The notes under the pieces are model-generated. The model did no database searches, was not told the DNA's origin, and saw only the letters and a program-made list of their open reading frames with translations. This document shows positions 36,564 through 44,450 of a DNA stretch of 47,104 nucleotides, piece after piece. This DNA is from Cupriavidus sp. (GTDB lineage: Bacteria > Pseudomonadota > Gammaproteobacteria > Burkholderiales > Burkholderiaceae), in the NCBI GenBank assembly GCA_031181345.1, contig JAPSLC010000042.1:1-47104 (forward strand), given 5' to 3'. How positions within the stretch are numbered: the first letter of the stretch is position 1; every line of letters starts with the position of its first letter. The translations under genes were made by a program, and so were the position numbers.

Positions 36564-37238
36564 TCACCCCTGGGTCAGCGGACCCAGTTCGGCGTGCCAC
36601 GCCAGCACCTGCGCCACCGCCTGATCCACCGTCATGTCGGAGGTATCGAGCAGTCGCGCATCCTCCGCGGGACGAAGCGGCGCGGCGGCACGGGAACGGT
36701 CCCGCGCGTCGCGCGCTTCCAAATCACGCAAAAGGTTTTCGATACTAGCAGAAATTCCCTTATCAATCAATTGTTTATAGCGCCTGCGAGCGCGTGCCTC
36801 GACGCTTGCGGTCAGGAACACCTTCAGGCGCGCGTCCGGGAAGATCACCGTGCCCATGTCGCGGCCGTCGGCCACCAGGCCGGGCAGCTTGCGAAAGCCC
36901 CGCTGCAGTGCCGTCAACGCATCGCGGACCGGCTGATGGACCGCCAGCGCGGAGGCCCGGTTGCCGATCGCCTCGGCGCGGATGGCCAGGCTGACCTCCT
37001 CGCCGGAAAGCCAGACCCGGTCCGGACCGAATTTCACATCGAGGCGGCCCGCCAGGTTTGCCAGCGCCGGCACGTCGGACTCGTCGACGCCGGCGCGCTC
37101 GCTGGCCAGCGCCACCAGACGGTACAACGCCCCGCTGTCGAGCAGATGGAAGCCCAGCGCGTCGGCGACCTTGTGCGCCACGGTTCCCTTGCCGGAGGCC
37201 GTTGGCCCGTCGATGGTGACGACTTCAGCGATAGTCAT
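36564..37238 (-). CDS. cmk: Cytidylate kinase
   Basis: Phosphorylates CMP and dCMP with ATP. 224 residues; P-loop GPTASGKGT, then LDSGALYRLVALAS, VADGRDMGTVIFPDA and KVFLTASVEARARRRY. Starts at ATG 37238. Conserved before rpsA. Its upstream region is shared with the divergent DUF2061 gene and a Fur box. Confidence 0.97.
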   Translation of the reverse strand: MTIAEVVTIDGPTASGKGTVAHKVADALGFHLLDSGALYRLVALASERAGVDESDVPALANLAGRLDVKFGPDRVWLSGEEVSLAIRAEAIGNRASALAVHQPVRDALTALQRGFRKLPGLVADGRDMGTVIFPDARLKVFLTASVEARARRRYKQLIDKGISASIENLLRDLEARDARDRSRAAAPLRPAEDARLLDTSDMTVDQAVAQVLAWHAELGPLTQG

Positions 37239-37278
37239 TTCTTATCAAAGCGAAAACAACGATCAATTTCTCGATCTA

Positions 37279-37298
37279 ATTGAGAACCATTATCATTC
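37279..37298. promoter_or_regulatory. Fur box between cmk and the DUF2061 gene
   Basis: TGAGAACCATTATCA (37281-37295) matches the 7-1-7 Fur consensus TGATAATnATTATCA in 12 of 14 paired positions, with the right half perfect, and extends to AATTGAG...TCATT. It overlaps a plausible -10 (TATCAT) for the plus-strand gene 60 bases ahead of its ATG. Confidence 0.72.
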
Positions 37299-37355
37299 TT
37301 CCATCGGTAGGGAGCGTCGATCCGCGGCGCCCGCAGACCAACGAGGCAATCTACC

Positions 37356-37610
37356 ATGGCAAAAACCCTGTCGTTCGGCATCATGCACCTTGGCATCGCG
37401 TTCAGCGTGACCTATGCGCTGACGGGCAGCATTGCCATCAGCGGCGCCGTCACCTTCATCGAACCAGCCGTCAACACGGTGGCCCATTACTTCTTCGACC
37501 GTTACTGGGAAAAACGCGAGCGGCGCAAGGCCGCGCAGGCCGACACGCCGGCCCGTGAGCAGCATGACGCCGGCATGGCGATGGCGCCGGCCCCGGTGTC
37601 GGTGCAATAA
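37356..37610 (+). CDS. DUF2061 small membrane protein, probably iron-regulated
   Basis: 84 residues. The DUF2061 pattern is complete: KTLSFGIMHLGIAFSVTYAL, then TGSIAISGAVTFIEPAVNTV and AHYFFDRYWEK. Two membrane helices are predicted, with a charged, Ala/Met/Pro-rich C-terminus. The family's function is not established. It is the only plus-strand gene inside the long minus-strand block, wedged between aroA and cmk, and the Fur box upstream suggests derepression under iron limitation. Confidence 0.87.
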   Translation: MAKTLSFGIMHLGIAFSVTYALTGSIAISGAVTFIEPAVNTVAHYFFDRYWEKRERRKAAQADTPAREQHDAGMAMAPAPVSVQ

Positions 37611-37634
37611 GCCGCTTGCCGCCTTGGCCGACGC

Positions 37635-38939
37635 TCAGCGGACCACCTGGCCGAACACGTCGAAATAGTCGGGAAACGTCTTGGCCACGCAGCGCGGATC
37701 GTTGATGCGGATCGGCAAAGGCCCGAAGGTCGCCAGCGAGAAGCACATCGCCATCCGGTGGTCGTCATAGGTGTCGATGCCGTCGGCCGGCGTGCGCCAC
37801 TGCGCCGGCGGCGCGATACGCAGGTAGTCCTGGCCGGCCTCGATGTCGGCGCCGAGCTTGCGCAACTCGGCCGCCATCGCGTCGATGCGATCGGTCTCCT
37901 TGACGCGCCAGCTGCCGATATTGGTCAGCGTGGTCGGCCCGTCCGCGAACAGCGCGGCCACCGCCAGCGTCATCGCCGCATCGGGAATGTGGTTGCAGTC
38001 CAGCGTGATGCCCTGCAGCCGACCGTCGTCGCGGTCGACGCCGCGCACCTCGATCCAGTTGGCGCCGGCCATCACATTGGCGCCCATCCGGTTCAGCGCA
38101 TCGGCGAACTGCACGTCGCCCTGGATGCTGGCCAGCCCCACCCCTTCCACCCGTACCGGACCGCCGCCGATGGCCCCGGCGGCAAGGAAGTACGATGCCG
38201 AGGACGCGTCGCCCTCGACGAAGATCTCGCCGGGAGAGCGATAGCGCGCCCGCGCCGGCAGTACGAAGCGCGACCAGCCGTCGCGCTGGACCTCGATGCC
38301 GAAGCGCGCCAGCAGATTCAGCGTGATCTCGATATAGGGCTTCGAAATCAGCTCGCCCACCACCTCGATCTCGATGCGGCCGCCCGGCGCGTCGGCCAGC
38401 GGCAGCGCCATCAGCAGCGCGGTCAGAAACTGGCTCGATACATCGCCGCGCACGCGGATCGGGCCGTCGATGCGAATCTCGGAGGGCTGCAGGTGCAGCG
38501 GCGGATAGCCCTCGTTGCCGAGGTAGTCGATATGCGCGCCGACCTGGCGCAGGCCGTCGACCAGATCGCCGATCGGCCGCTCGTGCATGCGCGGCACGCC
38601 GGACAGCCGATAGTCGCCGCCCTGCAGTGCCAGCGCCGCGGTCAGCGGACGGATCGCGGTGCCGGCATTGCCCATGAACAGCTCGGCCGCCTTGACCGGA
38701 AACTTGCCGCCGACGCCGGTGACAAGATGATCGTCGCCGTCCTTGCGCCACGCCACGCCAAGCGTCTTGAGCGCGCCGAGCATCACGCGCGTGTCGTCGG
38801 AATCGAGCAGATCGCGCACGCGGGTCTCGCCCTCGCTGAGCGCGGCCAGCAGCAGCACGCGGTTGGAGACGCTCTTCGAGCCGGGAAGACGGACCGTGCC
38901 GGCGGCGCGGGTGAAGGGGCCAAGGGTCAGATGTTCCAT
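37635..38939 (-). CDS. aroA: 3-phosphoshikimate 1-carboxyvinyltransferase (EPSP synthase)
   Basis: Sixth step of the shikimate pathway: shikimate 3-phosphate plus PEP to EPSP. 434 residues from ATG 38939 (MEHLTLGPFTRAAGTVRLPG). Substrate loops: LPGSKSVSNRVLLLAALS, LFMGNAGTAIRPLTAALA (class I type) and RVKETDRIDAMAAELRKLGA, with the C-terminal DDHRMAMCFSL. 61 bases after tyrA. Confidence 0.97.
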   Translation of the reverse strand: MEHLTLGPFTRAAGTVRLPGSKSVSNRVLLLAALSEGETRVRDLLDSDDTRVMLGALKTLGVAWRKDGDDHLVTGVGGKFPVKAAELFMGNAGTAIRPLTAALALQGGDYRLSGVPRMHERPIGDLVDGLRQVGAHIDYLGNEGYPPLHLQPSEIRIDGPIRVRGDVSSQFLTALLMALPLADAPGGRIEIEVVGELISKPYIEITLNLLARFGIEVQRDGWSRFVLPARARYRSPGEIFVEGDASSASYFLAAGAIGGGPVRVEGVGLASIQGDVQFADALNRMGANVMAGANWIEVRGVDRDDGRLQGITLDCNHIPDAAMTLAVAALFADGPTTLTNIGSWRVKETDRIDAMAAELRKLGADIEAGQDYLRIAPPAQWRTPADGIDTYDDHRMAMCFSLATFGPLPIRINDPRCVAKTFPDYFDVFGQVVR

Positions 38940-39000
38940 GGTCGGGCTTCGGTCGGTAGGGCTTGCAAGGGGCGGCAAGCGGTCGCCGGCTTGGCGGGGA

Positions 39001-39897
39001 TCACGGCTCGACGTCGGCCGCGGCGGCGCGCTCGGCGCCCCACTGCAGCCGCGCCTGGCTGGCACGCGCGAATACGCGTTCGAGCGCGTCGCCATTGCCG
39101 GCCTCGATCTGCGATTTCAGATGCGCCAGCACCGACTGGTAGGTATTGAGCTCGCGCAGCAGCGCCTCGCGATTGGCCAGGCAGATGTCGCGCCACATCT
39201 CCGGCGACGAAGCGGCGATCCGTGTGAAGTCGCGAAAGCCGCCGCCCGCGCAGGCGAGCTTGAGCGCCGCGTCCTCGGCATTGGCGACCTGCGCGACCAG
39301 CGCATAGGACAGCAGATGCGGCAGATGGCTGACCGCGGCGAACACCGCGTCGTGCTGCACGGCGGACATGATCTCGCAGACGCCGCCGGCGGTTTCCCAC
39401 ATCGCGCGCACCGCCGCGACGTCGGCACGGCTGTTCTCCTGCAACGGACACAGCACCACCTTCTTGCCGTCGTAGAGATCGTCGAGCGCGGCCTCGACGC
39501 CGTTGAGCTCGCGTCCCGCGATCGGATGGGCCGGCACGAACTGCGCGACCTTGTCGCCCAGCGCGGTCTTGGCCGCCATGATCACGTCGGACTTGGTGCT
39601 GCCTGCATCGGTGACAATGGTGCCGGGCTGCAGATGCGGCTCGAGCGCATGCAGCAGCGCGAAGGTCTGCGCCACGGGCGCGCACAGCACGATCATGCTG
39701 GCGCCCTGCGCGGCTTGCTCGAGCGGGGCGGCGCGGTCGATCACGCCAAGCGCGAGTGCGCGTTCCAGCGAGGCGGGCGAACGACCGACGCCGACGACTT
39801 CGCCGACGACACCGGCACGCTTCAGGGCTCGGGCCAGGGAACCGCCGATCAGGCCGACGCCGACGATCACGACACGGGAAAAATGCAGGGCACTCAC
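39001..39897 (-). CDS. tyrA: Prephenate dehydrogenase
   Basis: NAD(P)-dependent oxidative decarboxylation of prephenate (or arogenate) toward tyrosine. 298 residues, no chorismate mutase domain, which fits since that domain sits on PheA. Nucleotide fold VVIVGVGLIGGSLARALKRA; TDAGSTKSDVIMAA; catalytic region FVPAHPIAGRELNGVEAAL; VSHLPHLLSYALV. The start is a GTG at 39897 (reading SALHFSRVVIVG); upstream in-frame codons run through the dispersed repeat and are rejected. Confidence 0.93.
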   Translation of the reverse strand: MSALHFSRVVIVGVGLIGGSLARALKRAGVVGEVVGVGRSPASLERALALGVIDRAAPLEQAAQGASMIVLCAPVAQTFALLHALEPHLQPGTIVTDAGSTKSDVIMAAKTALGDKVAQFVPAHPIAGRELNGVEAALDDLYDGKKVVLCPLQENSRADVAAVRAMWETAGGVCEIMSAVQHDAVFAAVSHLPHLLSYALVAQVANAEDAALKLACAGGGFRDFTRIAASSPEMWRDICLANREALLRELNTYQSVLAHLKSQIEAGNGDALERVFARASQARLQWGAERAAAADVEP

Positions 39898-39981
39898 GAC
39901 AGTACGCCGAGACCGGCGGCGGAAAGGAGGAAAACCGGCATTGTAGCCGCTCGCTGTGCCCGGACGGGCACGATATGGCAA

Positions 39982-40004
39982 ACAGGGCGCCAGCGGCGCC
40001 CTGT
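39982..40004. terminator. Hairpin between hisC and tyrA
   Basis: Perfect 10-bp stem ACAGGGCGCC/GGCGCCCTGT with a 3-base loop. No T-run; it may terminate or stabilise the hisC message. Confidence 0.35.
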
Positions 40005-40033
40005 GGGATGACCGGCCAACCTCGTCGCCCGCG

Positions 40034-40093
40034 CATGCGGGGACCCAGCGGCGTACAAAGACGCTGGGTTCCCGCTTTCGCGGGAACCCAGCG
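40034..40093. repeat. REP-like dispersed palindromic repeat
   Basis: Perfect 14-bp stem CGCTGGGTTCCCGC (40062-40075) and its complement (40080-40093) around TTTC, preceded by a partial copy ending ACCCAGCG. Translated, it gives the familiar VPACAGDE / GFPRKREPS pattern of the dispersed extragenic repeat common in beta- and gammaproteobacteria. It lies right after the hisC stop. Confidence 0.8.
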
Positions 40094-40117
40094 GAGACCG
40101 TCGAGCCCGCGACCGGG

Positions 40118-41233
40118 CTACTGCAGCGCGCGCTCGAGCGCCGCGATAAAGGCCTCGTTCTCCTGCGGCAGGCCAATGGTCACGCGCAGCCATTGGGGCA
40201 GCCCGTAGCTGCCGACCGGCCGCACGATCACGCCCTGCTTGAGCAGCGCCAGGTTGACGCGCGCGCCCGCCTCGTTGTCGTCGCCGACGCGGACCAGTAC
40301 GAAGTTGCCGTACGAAGGCACATAGTCGAGGCCGAGCCGATCGAAGGCCGCCACCAGTTGGGCCTTGCCCTCGCGATTGAGCGTCGCGCTCCTGCGCAGG
40401 AAGGCCTCGTCACCGAGCGCGGCCACCGCGGCCGCCTGCGCCAGGCTGTTGACGTTGAACGGCTGACGGATGCGGTTCAGCAGATCGGTCAGCGCCGGCT
40501 GCCCGACCGCATAGCCGACCCGCAGCCCGGCCAGGCCATAGGCCTTCGAGAACGTGCGCGAGACCATCAGGTTCGGATACTTGCGCACCCACTGCACCGA
40601 CTCGTACTGGTCCTCGGGGTCCAGGTACTCGTTATAGGCCTCGTCGAGCACCACCACCACGTCGGGCGGCACCTTGGCGAGGAAGGCCTCGATCTGCGCG
40701 GCGGGCAGGAAGGTGCCGGTCGGATTGTTCGGGTTGGCGATAAAGACCAGGCGGGTATCGGGCGCGATTGCCGCGGCCATCGCGTCGAGATCGTGGCCGT
40801 AGTCGCGCGCCGGCACCTCGATCGCGCGTGCGCCGATTTCCTGCGTCGCCAGCGCGTAGACCGCGAACGAGTACTGCGCGTAGACGATCGATTCGCCCGG
40901 CTTGACCAGCGCATGCGCGGCCAGTTCGAGAATGTCGTTGCTGCCGTTGCCCAGCGTCAGCCAGTCGGCCGGCACGTCGTAACGGGCCGACAGCGCGGCC
41001 TTCAGTTCGAAGCCATTGGAATCGGGGTAGCGAGCCAGTTCGGCCACCGCGGCCGCCATCGCCGTCCTGGCCGATTCCGGCATGCCGAGCGGATTCTCGT
41101 TGGAGGCCAGCTTGACGATGCTTGCCTCGTCGAGGCCGAATTCGCGCGCGACCTCGGAGATCGGCCTGCCCGCGACGTAAGGGGAAATCGCCCGCACATA
41201 TTCCGGACCGAACTGCCTGCCTTGCTCTGCCAT
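40118..41233 (-). CDS. hisC: Histidinol-phosphate aminotransferase (HisC2-type)
   Basis: PLP class I/II aminotransferase, 371 residues. LASNENPLGMPESA at the N-terminus, FIANPNNPTGTFLP, DEAYNEYLDPED, and the PLP lysine in SRTFSKAYGLAGLRVGYA. Because it sits between pheA and tyrA it may work mainly on aromatic 2-oxo acids as well as histidinol phosphate. ATG 41233 has AGGAG 5 bases upstream and is preferred over ATG 41251. Confidence 0.94.
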   Translation of the reverse strand: MAEQGRQFGPEYVRAISPYVAGRPISEVAREFGLDEASIVKLASNENPLGMPESARTAMAAAVAELARYPDSNGFELKAALSARYDVPADWLTLGNGSNDILELAAHALVKPGESIVYAQYSFAVYALATQEIGARAIEVPARDYGHDLDAMAAAIAPDTRLVFIANPNNPTGTFLPAAQIEAFLAKVPPDVVVVLDEAYNEYLDPEDQYESVQWVRKYPNLMVSRTFSKAYGLAGLRVGYAVGQPALTDLLNRIRQPFNVNSLAQAAAVAALGDEAFLRRSATLNREGKAQLVAAFDRLGLDYVPSYGNFVLVRVGDDNEAGARVNLALLKQGVIVRPVGSYGLPQWLRVTIGLPQENEAFIAALERALQ

Positions 41234-41302
41234 ATCGACTCCTGATTGCATTGCCTCGGCCCGCCGCGGGCCCCTGGTATTCCAGCTTCCCTGCCTGTGC
41301 GC

Positions 41303-42454
41303 CTACTTGCTTGACGGATACGAGCCCAGCACCTTGAAGTACGCCGCGTTGGCGCGCAGCTGCTGCAGCGCGCGCTCGACCGCGGCATCGCGCTGGTGCC
41401 CCTCGATATCGACGTAGAAGTAGTACTCCCAGGCCCCGCTGCGCGCCGGCCGCGACTCGAAGCGGCACATCGACACGCCGTTGTCGGCCAGCGGCGCCAG
41501 CAGCTGGTAGACCGCGCCGGCCTTGTTCGGCACCGACAGGATCAGCGAGGTCTGGTCGCTGCCCGAGGGCTCGGTCTCGTAGCGGCCGATCACCGCGAAC
41601 CGCGTGCGATTGTGCGGATCGTCCTGGATGTGCGAGCGGATGATGTGCAGGTGATAGCGATTGGCCGCGGTCTCGGCGGCGATCGCCGCCACGGTCGGAT
41701 CTTCGCTGGCCATCCGCGCCGCCTCGCCGTTGCTCGACACCGCCTGGCGCTCCAGGTGAGGATAGTTGGCGGTCAGCCAGTGCTGGCACTGCGCCAGCGC
41801 CTGCGGATGGGCACGCACCACGGTCACGCCCTTCATGTCGGGAGACGACGCCATCAGGTTGTGATGGACCTTCAGCGCGATCTCGCCGCTGATCTTCAGC
41901 GAGGTCTGCAGGAACAGATCGAGCGTGCGCGATACCGCGCCCTCGGTCGAATTCTCCACCGGCACCACGCCGTACTCGACGGTGCCGGCCTCGACCGCGC
42001 GGAACACCTCGTCGATGCTCGGGCACGGTACGCCGGCGACCTCGTGGCCGAAGTGCGCGTACAGCGCCTGCTCGGAGAAGGTGCCGGCCGGGCCGAGGAA
42101 GGCGACTTCCAGCGGCTTCTCCAGCCCGCGGCAGGCGGACATCACCTCGCGCCAGATGGCCGCGACGCTGTCGCCGCGCAGCGGCCCGGGGTTGTTGCCC
42201 TGGACCTTGCGAATGACCTGCAGCTCGCGCTCCGGCCGGAACACCGGCGCGCCGAATTTTTTCTTCACCTCGCCGACATCGAGCGCCAGCTGTGCGCGGC
42301 GGTTCAGCATCGCCAGCAGCTCGCGGTCGACCGCGTCGATCTGCTCGCGCAGCGGCGCCAGTTCTACAGACAACGCGCGCTCCTGCTCCTCGGTCGGCAT
42401 GGCCGGCTGCTGGCCCTGGGCCGGGGCCGCAGCGCTTTTATCTTGGTTCGTCAT
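41303..42454 (-). CDS. pheA: Bifunctional chorismate mutase / prephenate dehydratase
   Basis: 383 residues from ATG 42454. An AroQ chorismate mutase domain (about 30-110: LREQIDAVDRELLAMLNRRA), a prephenate dehydratase domain (about 116-300: AFLGPAGTFSEQALYAHFG, PVENSTEGAVSRTLDLF), and an ACT domain for phenylalanine feedback (SLILSVPNKAGAVYQLLAPL, with the ESRP motif). The first 25 residues are Gln/Ala/Pro-rich. Commits chorismate to phenylalanine. 69 bases before hisC in the aromatic cluster. Confidence 0.96.
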   Translation of the reverse strand: MTNQDKSAAAPAQGQQPAMPTEEQERALSVELAPLREQIDAVDRELLAMLNRRAQLALDVGEVKKKFGAPVFRPERELQVIRKVQGNNPGPLRGDSVAAIWREVMSACRGLEKPLEVAFLGPAGTFSEQALYAHFGHEVAGVPCPSIDEVFRAVEAGTVEYGVVPVENSTEGAVSRTLDLFLQTSLKISGEIALKVHHNLMASSPDMKGVTVVRAHPQALAQCQHWLTANYPHLERQAVSSNGEAARMASEDPTVAAIAAETAANRYHLHIIRSHIQDDPHNRTRFAVIGRYETEPSGSDQTSLILSVPNKAGAVYQLLAPLADNGVSMCRFESRPARSGAWEYYFYVDIEGHQRDAAVERALQQLRANAAYFKVLGSYPSSK

Positions 42455-42536
42455 GATGGAAATCCCGATTCGCCATCGAGCGGCCAGCCGCGCCCACGCA
42501 GGACGGTCCCGCCGCCGATGGCGCAATGGCCGCCGC

Positions 42537-43691
42537 TCAGGCGGCGCTGCGCTCGAACTCGCGCATATAGTCGATCAGCGCGGTGACGCCTTCCAGCGGC
42601 ATCGCGTTATACAGGCTGGCGCGCATGCCGCCCACCGACTTGTGGCCCTTGAGCTGGACCAGGCCGTTGGCGCGCGCGCCGGCCAGGAAGGCCTCGTTGC
42701 GCGACTCGTCGGCCAGGAAGAACGGCACGTTCATGCGCGACCGGCAGCTCGGATCGATCTCGTTGCGATAGAAGGCGCTCTGGTCGAGGAAGTCGTAGAG
42801 CGCGCGCGCCTTGGCGATATTGCGCTGCTCGATGCCGTCCACGCCGCCCTGCCGCTTCAACCATTTGAACACCAGCCCGGCGATGTAGATCGCATACGTC
42901 GGCGGCGTGTTGTACATCGAATTGTTGTCGTTGACGATGCGCCAGTTGAACGCCGACGGGCACAGCGGATGCGCGTGGCCGAGCAGGTCTTCGCGCACGA
43001 TCACGATGGTCACGCCGGCCGGGCCGATATTCTTCTGCGCGCCGCCATAGACGACCTGCACGCGCGACCAGTCGATCGGCCGCGACAGGATATGGCTCGA
43101 TGCATCGGCAACCACCACGCGGCCGTGGTTCTGGCCGATATCGGGTATGTGCTGGAACTCGACGCCAACCACGGTCTCATTGGTGCACAGGTGCACGTAG
43201 GCGGCATCGTCGGACAGCTGCCAGCTCGCCGGATCAGGAATGCGCGCGAAGCGCTGGTCCACGCTGCTGGCGGCGATATGGCTGGCGCCGTAGCGGCGGG
43301 TTTCCTGCTCGGTCTTGACCGACCAGGTGCCCGTCACGACGAAATCGGCCTTGGGCCGTTGCGGGTTCAGGCGCCCGATCAGGTTCAGCGGGACGATGGC
43401 GTTCTCGCCGATCGCACCGCCCTGCAGGAACAGGATGCGGAATTCCTTGGGGATCTTCAGCAGCTCGCGCAGATCGGCCAGGGCCCCGTTGTGGATCCCC
43501 TCGAACTCCTTGCTGCGGTGGCTCATCTCCATCACCGAGATACCGGTGCCGTGCCAGGAGAGCATTTCTTCGGCTGCCTGCTGCAGCACCTCGGCCGGCA
43601 GGGTCGCAGGGCCCGGGGAGAAATTGTAGACACGTTCGGCCATGGCGCGCTGCATCATGGCGGCAAGGGCGGGATTCTGGGGATCGTTCAT
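42537..43691 (-). CDS. serC: Phosphoserine aminotransferase
   Basis: PLP enzyme making phosphoserine (and acting in pyridoxine synthesis). 384 residues as called from ATG 43691; YNFSPGPATLPAEVLQQAAE marks the usual family N-terminus at residue 22, and the PLP lysine is in VYGGAQKNIGPAGVT. The usual start in the family is near MAERVYNFS, so the first 17 residues are doubtful; an upstream terminator ends only 5 bases before ATG 43691 and there is no Shine-Dalgarno sequence. Confidence 0.94.
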   Translation of the reverse strand: MNDPQNPALAAMMQRAMAERVYNFSPGPATLPAEVLQQAAEEMLSWHGTGISVMEMSHRSKEFEGIHNGALADLRELLKIPKEFRILFLQGGAIGENAIVPLNLIGRLNPQRPKADFVVTGTWSVKTEQETRRYGASHIAASSVDQRFARIPDPASWQLSDDAAYVHLCTNETVVGVEFQHIPDIGQNHGRVVVADASSHILSRPIDWSRVQVVYGGAQKNIGPAGVTIVIVREDLLGHAHPLCPSAFNWRIVNDNNSMYNTPPTYAIYIAGLVFKWLKRQGGVDGIEQRNIAKARALYDFLDQSAFYRNEIDPSCRSRMNVPFFLADESRNEAFLAGARANGLVQLKGHKSVGGMRASLYNAMPLEGVTALIDYMREFERSAA

Positions 43692-43696
43692 GAACG

Positions 43697-43733
43697 GAAA
43701 GAAAAATGGCTGCTTGGGAAGCCCAAGCAGCCA
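43697..43733 (-). terminator. Rho-independent terminator after the DUF2059 gene, abutting serC
   Basis: Perfect 12-bp stem TGGCTGCTTGGG/CCCAAGCAGCCA with a 3-base loop; read on the minus strand it is followed by TTTTTCTTT. It lies 73 bases after the DUF2059 stop and ends just before the called serC start. Confidence 0.85.
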
Positions 43734-43805
43734 TTATTACCTAAAGACGCATTCCGTTGGCATCCCGGCGTCGCCACGGCGGCGCACCGGACGCCGGCGC
43801 CCGGC

Positions 43806-44369
43806 TTACTTCGATGCCGCGGTGACTTCCTTCTCGGCGGCGTCGCGCATCGACTTGCCGACCTGCGGGCCGTACTTCTGCATCATCGAGCCCCAGATCT
43901 CCTGCGTCGCCTTGCCCTGGTTCGCCATGAACTTCTGGCCGGTCGGCGACTTCAGGAAGGTGGTCAGGTCACGGATTTCCTGCGCGGTGTAGTACTTGCC
44001 GAAGGCGTCATAGTGGGCCTTGATGGCGTCGTTCCTGAACGCATCGGTGCCGAACTGCTTGCCGGCGCCGTCGACCATGCGCTGCACCGCGCCGTTCTTC
44101 TTCAGCTTTTCGACCGCGGCCTGCTTCTGCGCGTCGCTCAGCGTCTTGTTCTCGACCAGCACTTGTTCGAGCACCAGCGGCGCTTCCTGCTTGGCGCCGG
44201 CCTGCCAGTTCTCGGCCTGGCCCTTGACGGCCTGATCGGCCTGCATCACGGACAGCAGTTCCTTGATCGCCGCGGTCTTGTCCGCGTCCTGCGCGCGCGC
44301 ATGCTGCGCGACCATCAAGGCCGGAACAAAAGCAGCCAGCACAGCAATACGTCGGGTGGTGTTGAGCAT
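43806..44369 (-). CDS. DUF2059 domain-containing secreted protein
   Basis: 187 residues with a signal peptide (MLNTTRRIAVLAAFVPALMV ...HARA-QD). The DUF2059 C-terminal domain is seen as HYDAFGKYYTAQEIRDLTTF followed by LKSPTGQKFMANQGKATQEI. Predicted periplasmic, all helical; the family function is unknown. AGGGAG precedes the ATG at 44369. Conserved between gyrA and serC in Burkholderiaceae, ending in a strong terminator. Confidence 0.92.
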   Translation of the reverse strand: MLNTTRRIAVLAAFVPALMVAQHARAQDADKTAAIKELLSVMQADQAVKGQAENWQAGAKQEAPLVLEQVLVENKTLSDAQKQAAVEKLKKNGAVQRMVDGAGKQFGTDAFRNDAIKAHYDAFGKYYTAQEIRDLTTFLKSPTGQKFMANQGKATQEIWGSMMQKYGPQVGKSMRDAAEKEVTAASK

Positions 44370-44450
44370 TATGACTCCCTGATGAATTCGTCCGGTTTAG
44401 TCCGGTAGCGACTGGCCTAGTTCCAGCGGCCGCGCCATTGTTGCATCTGA

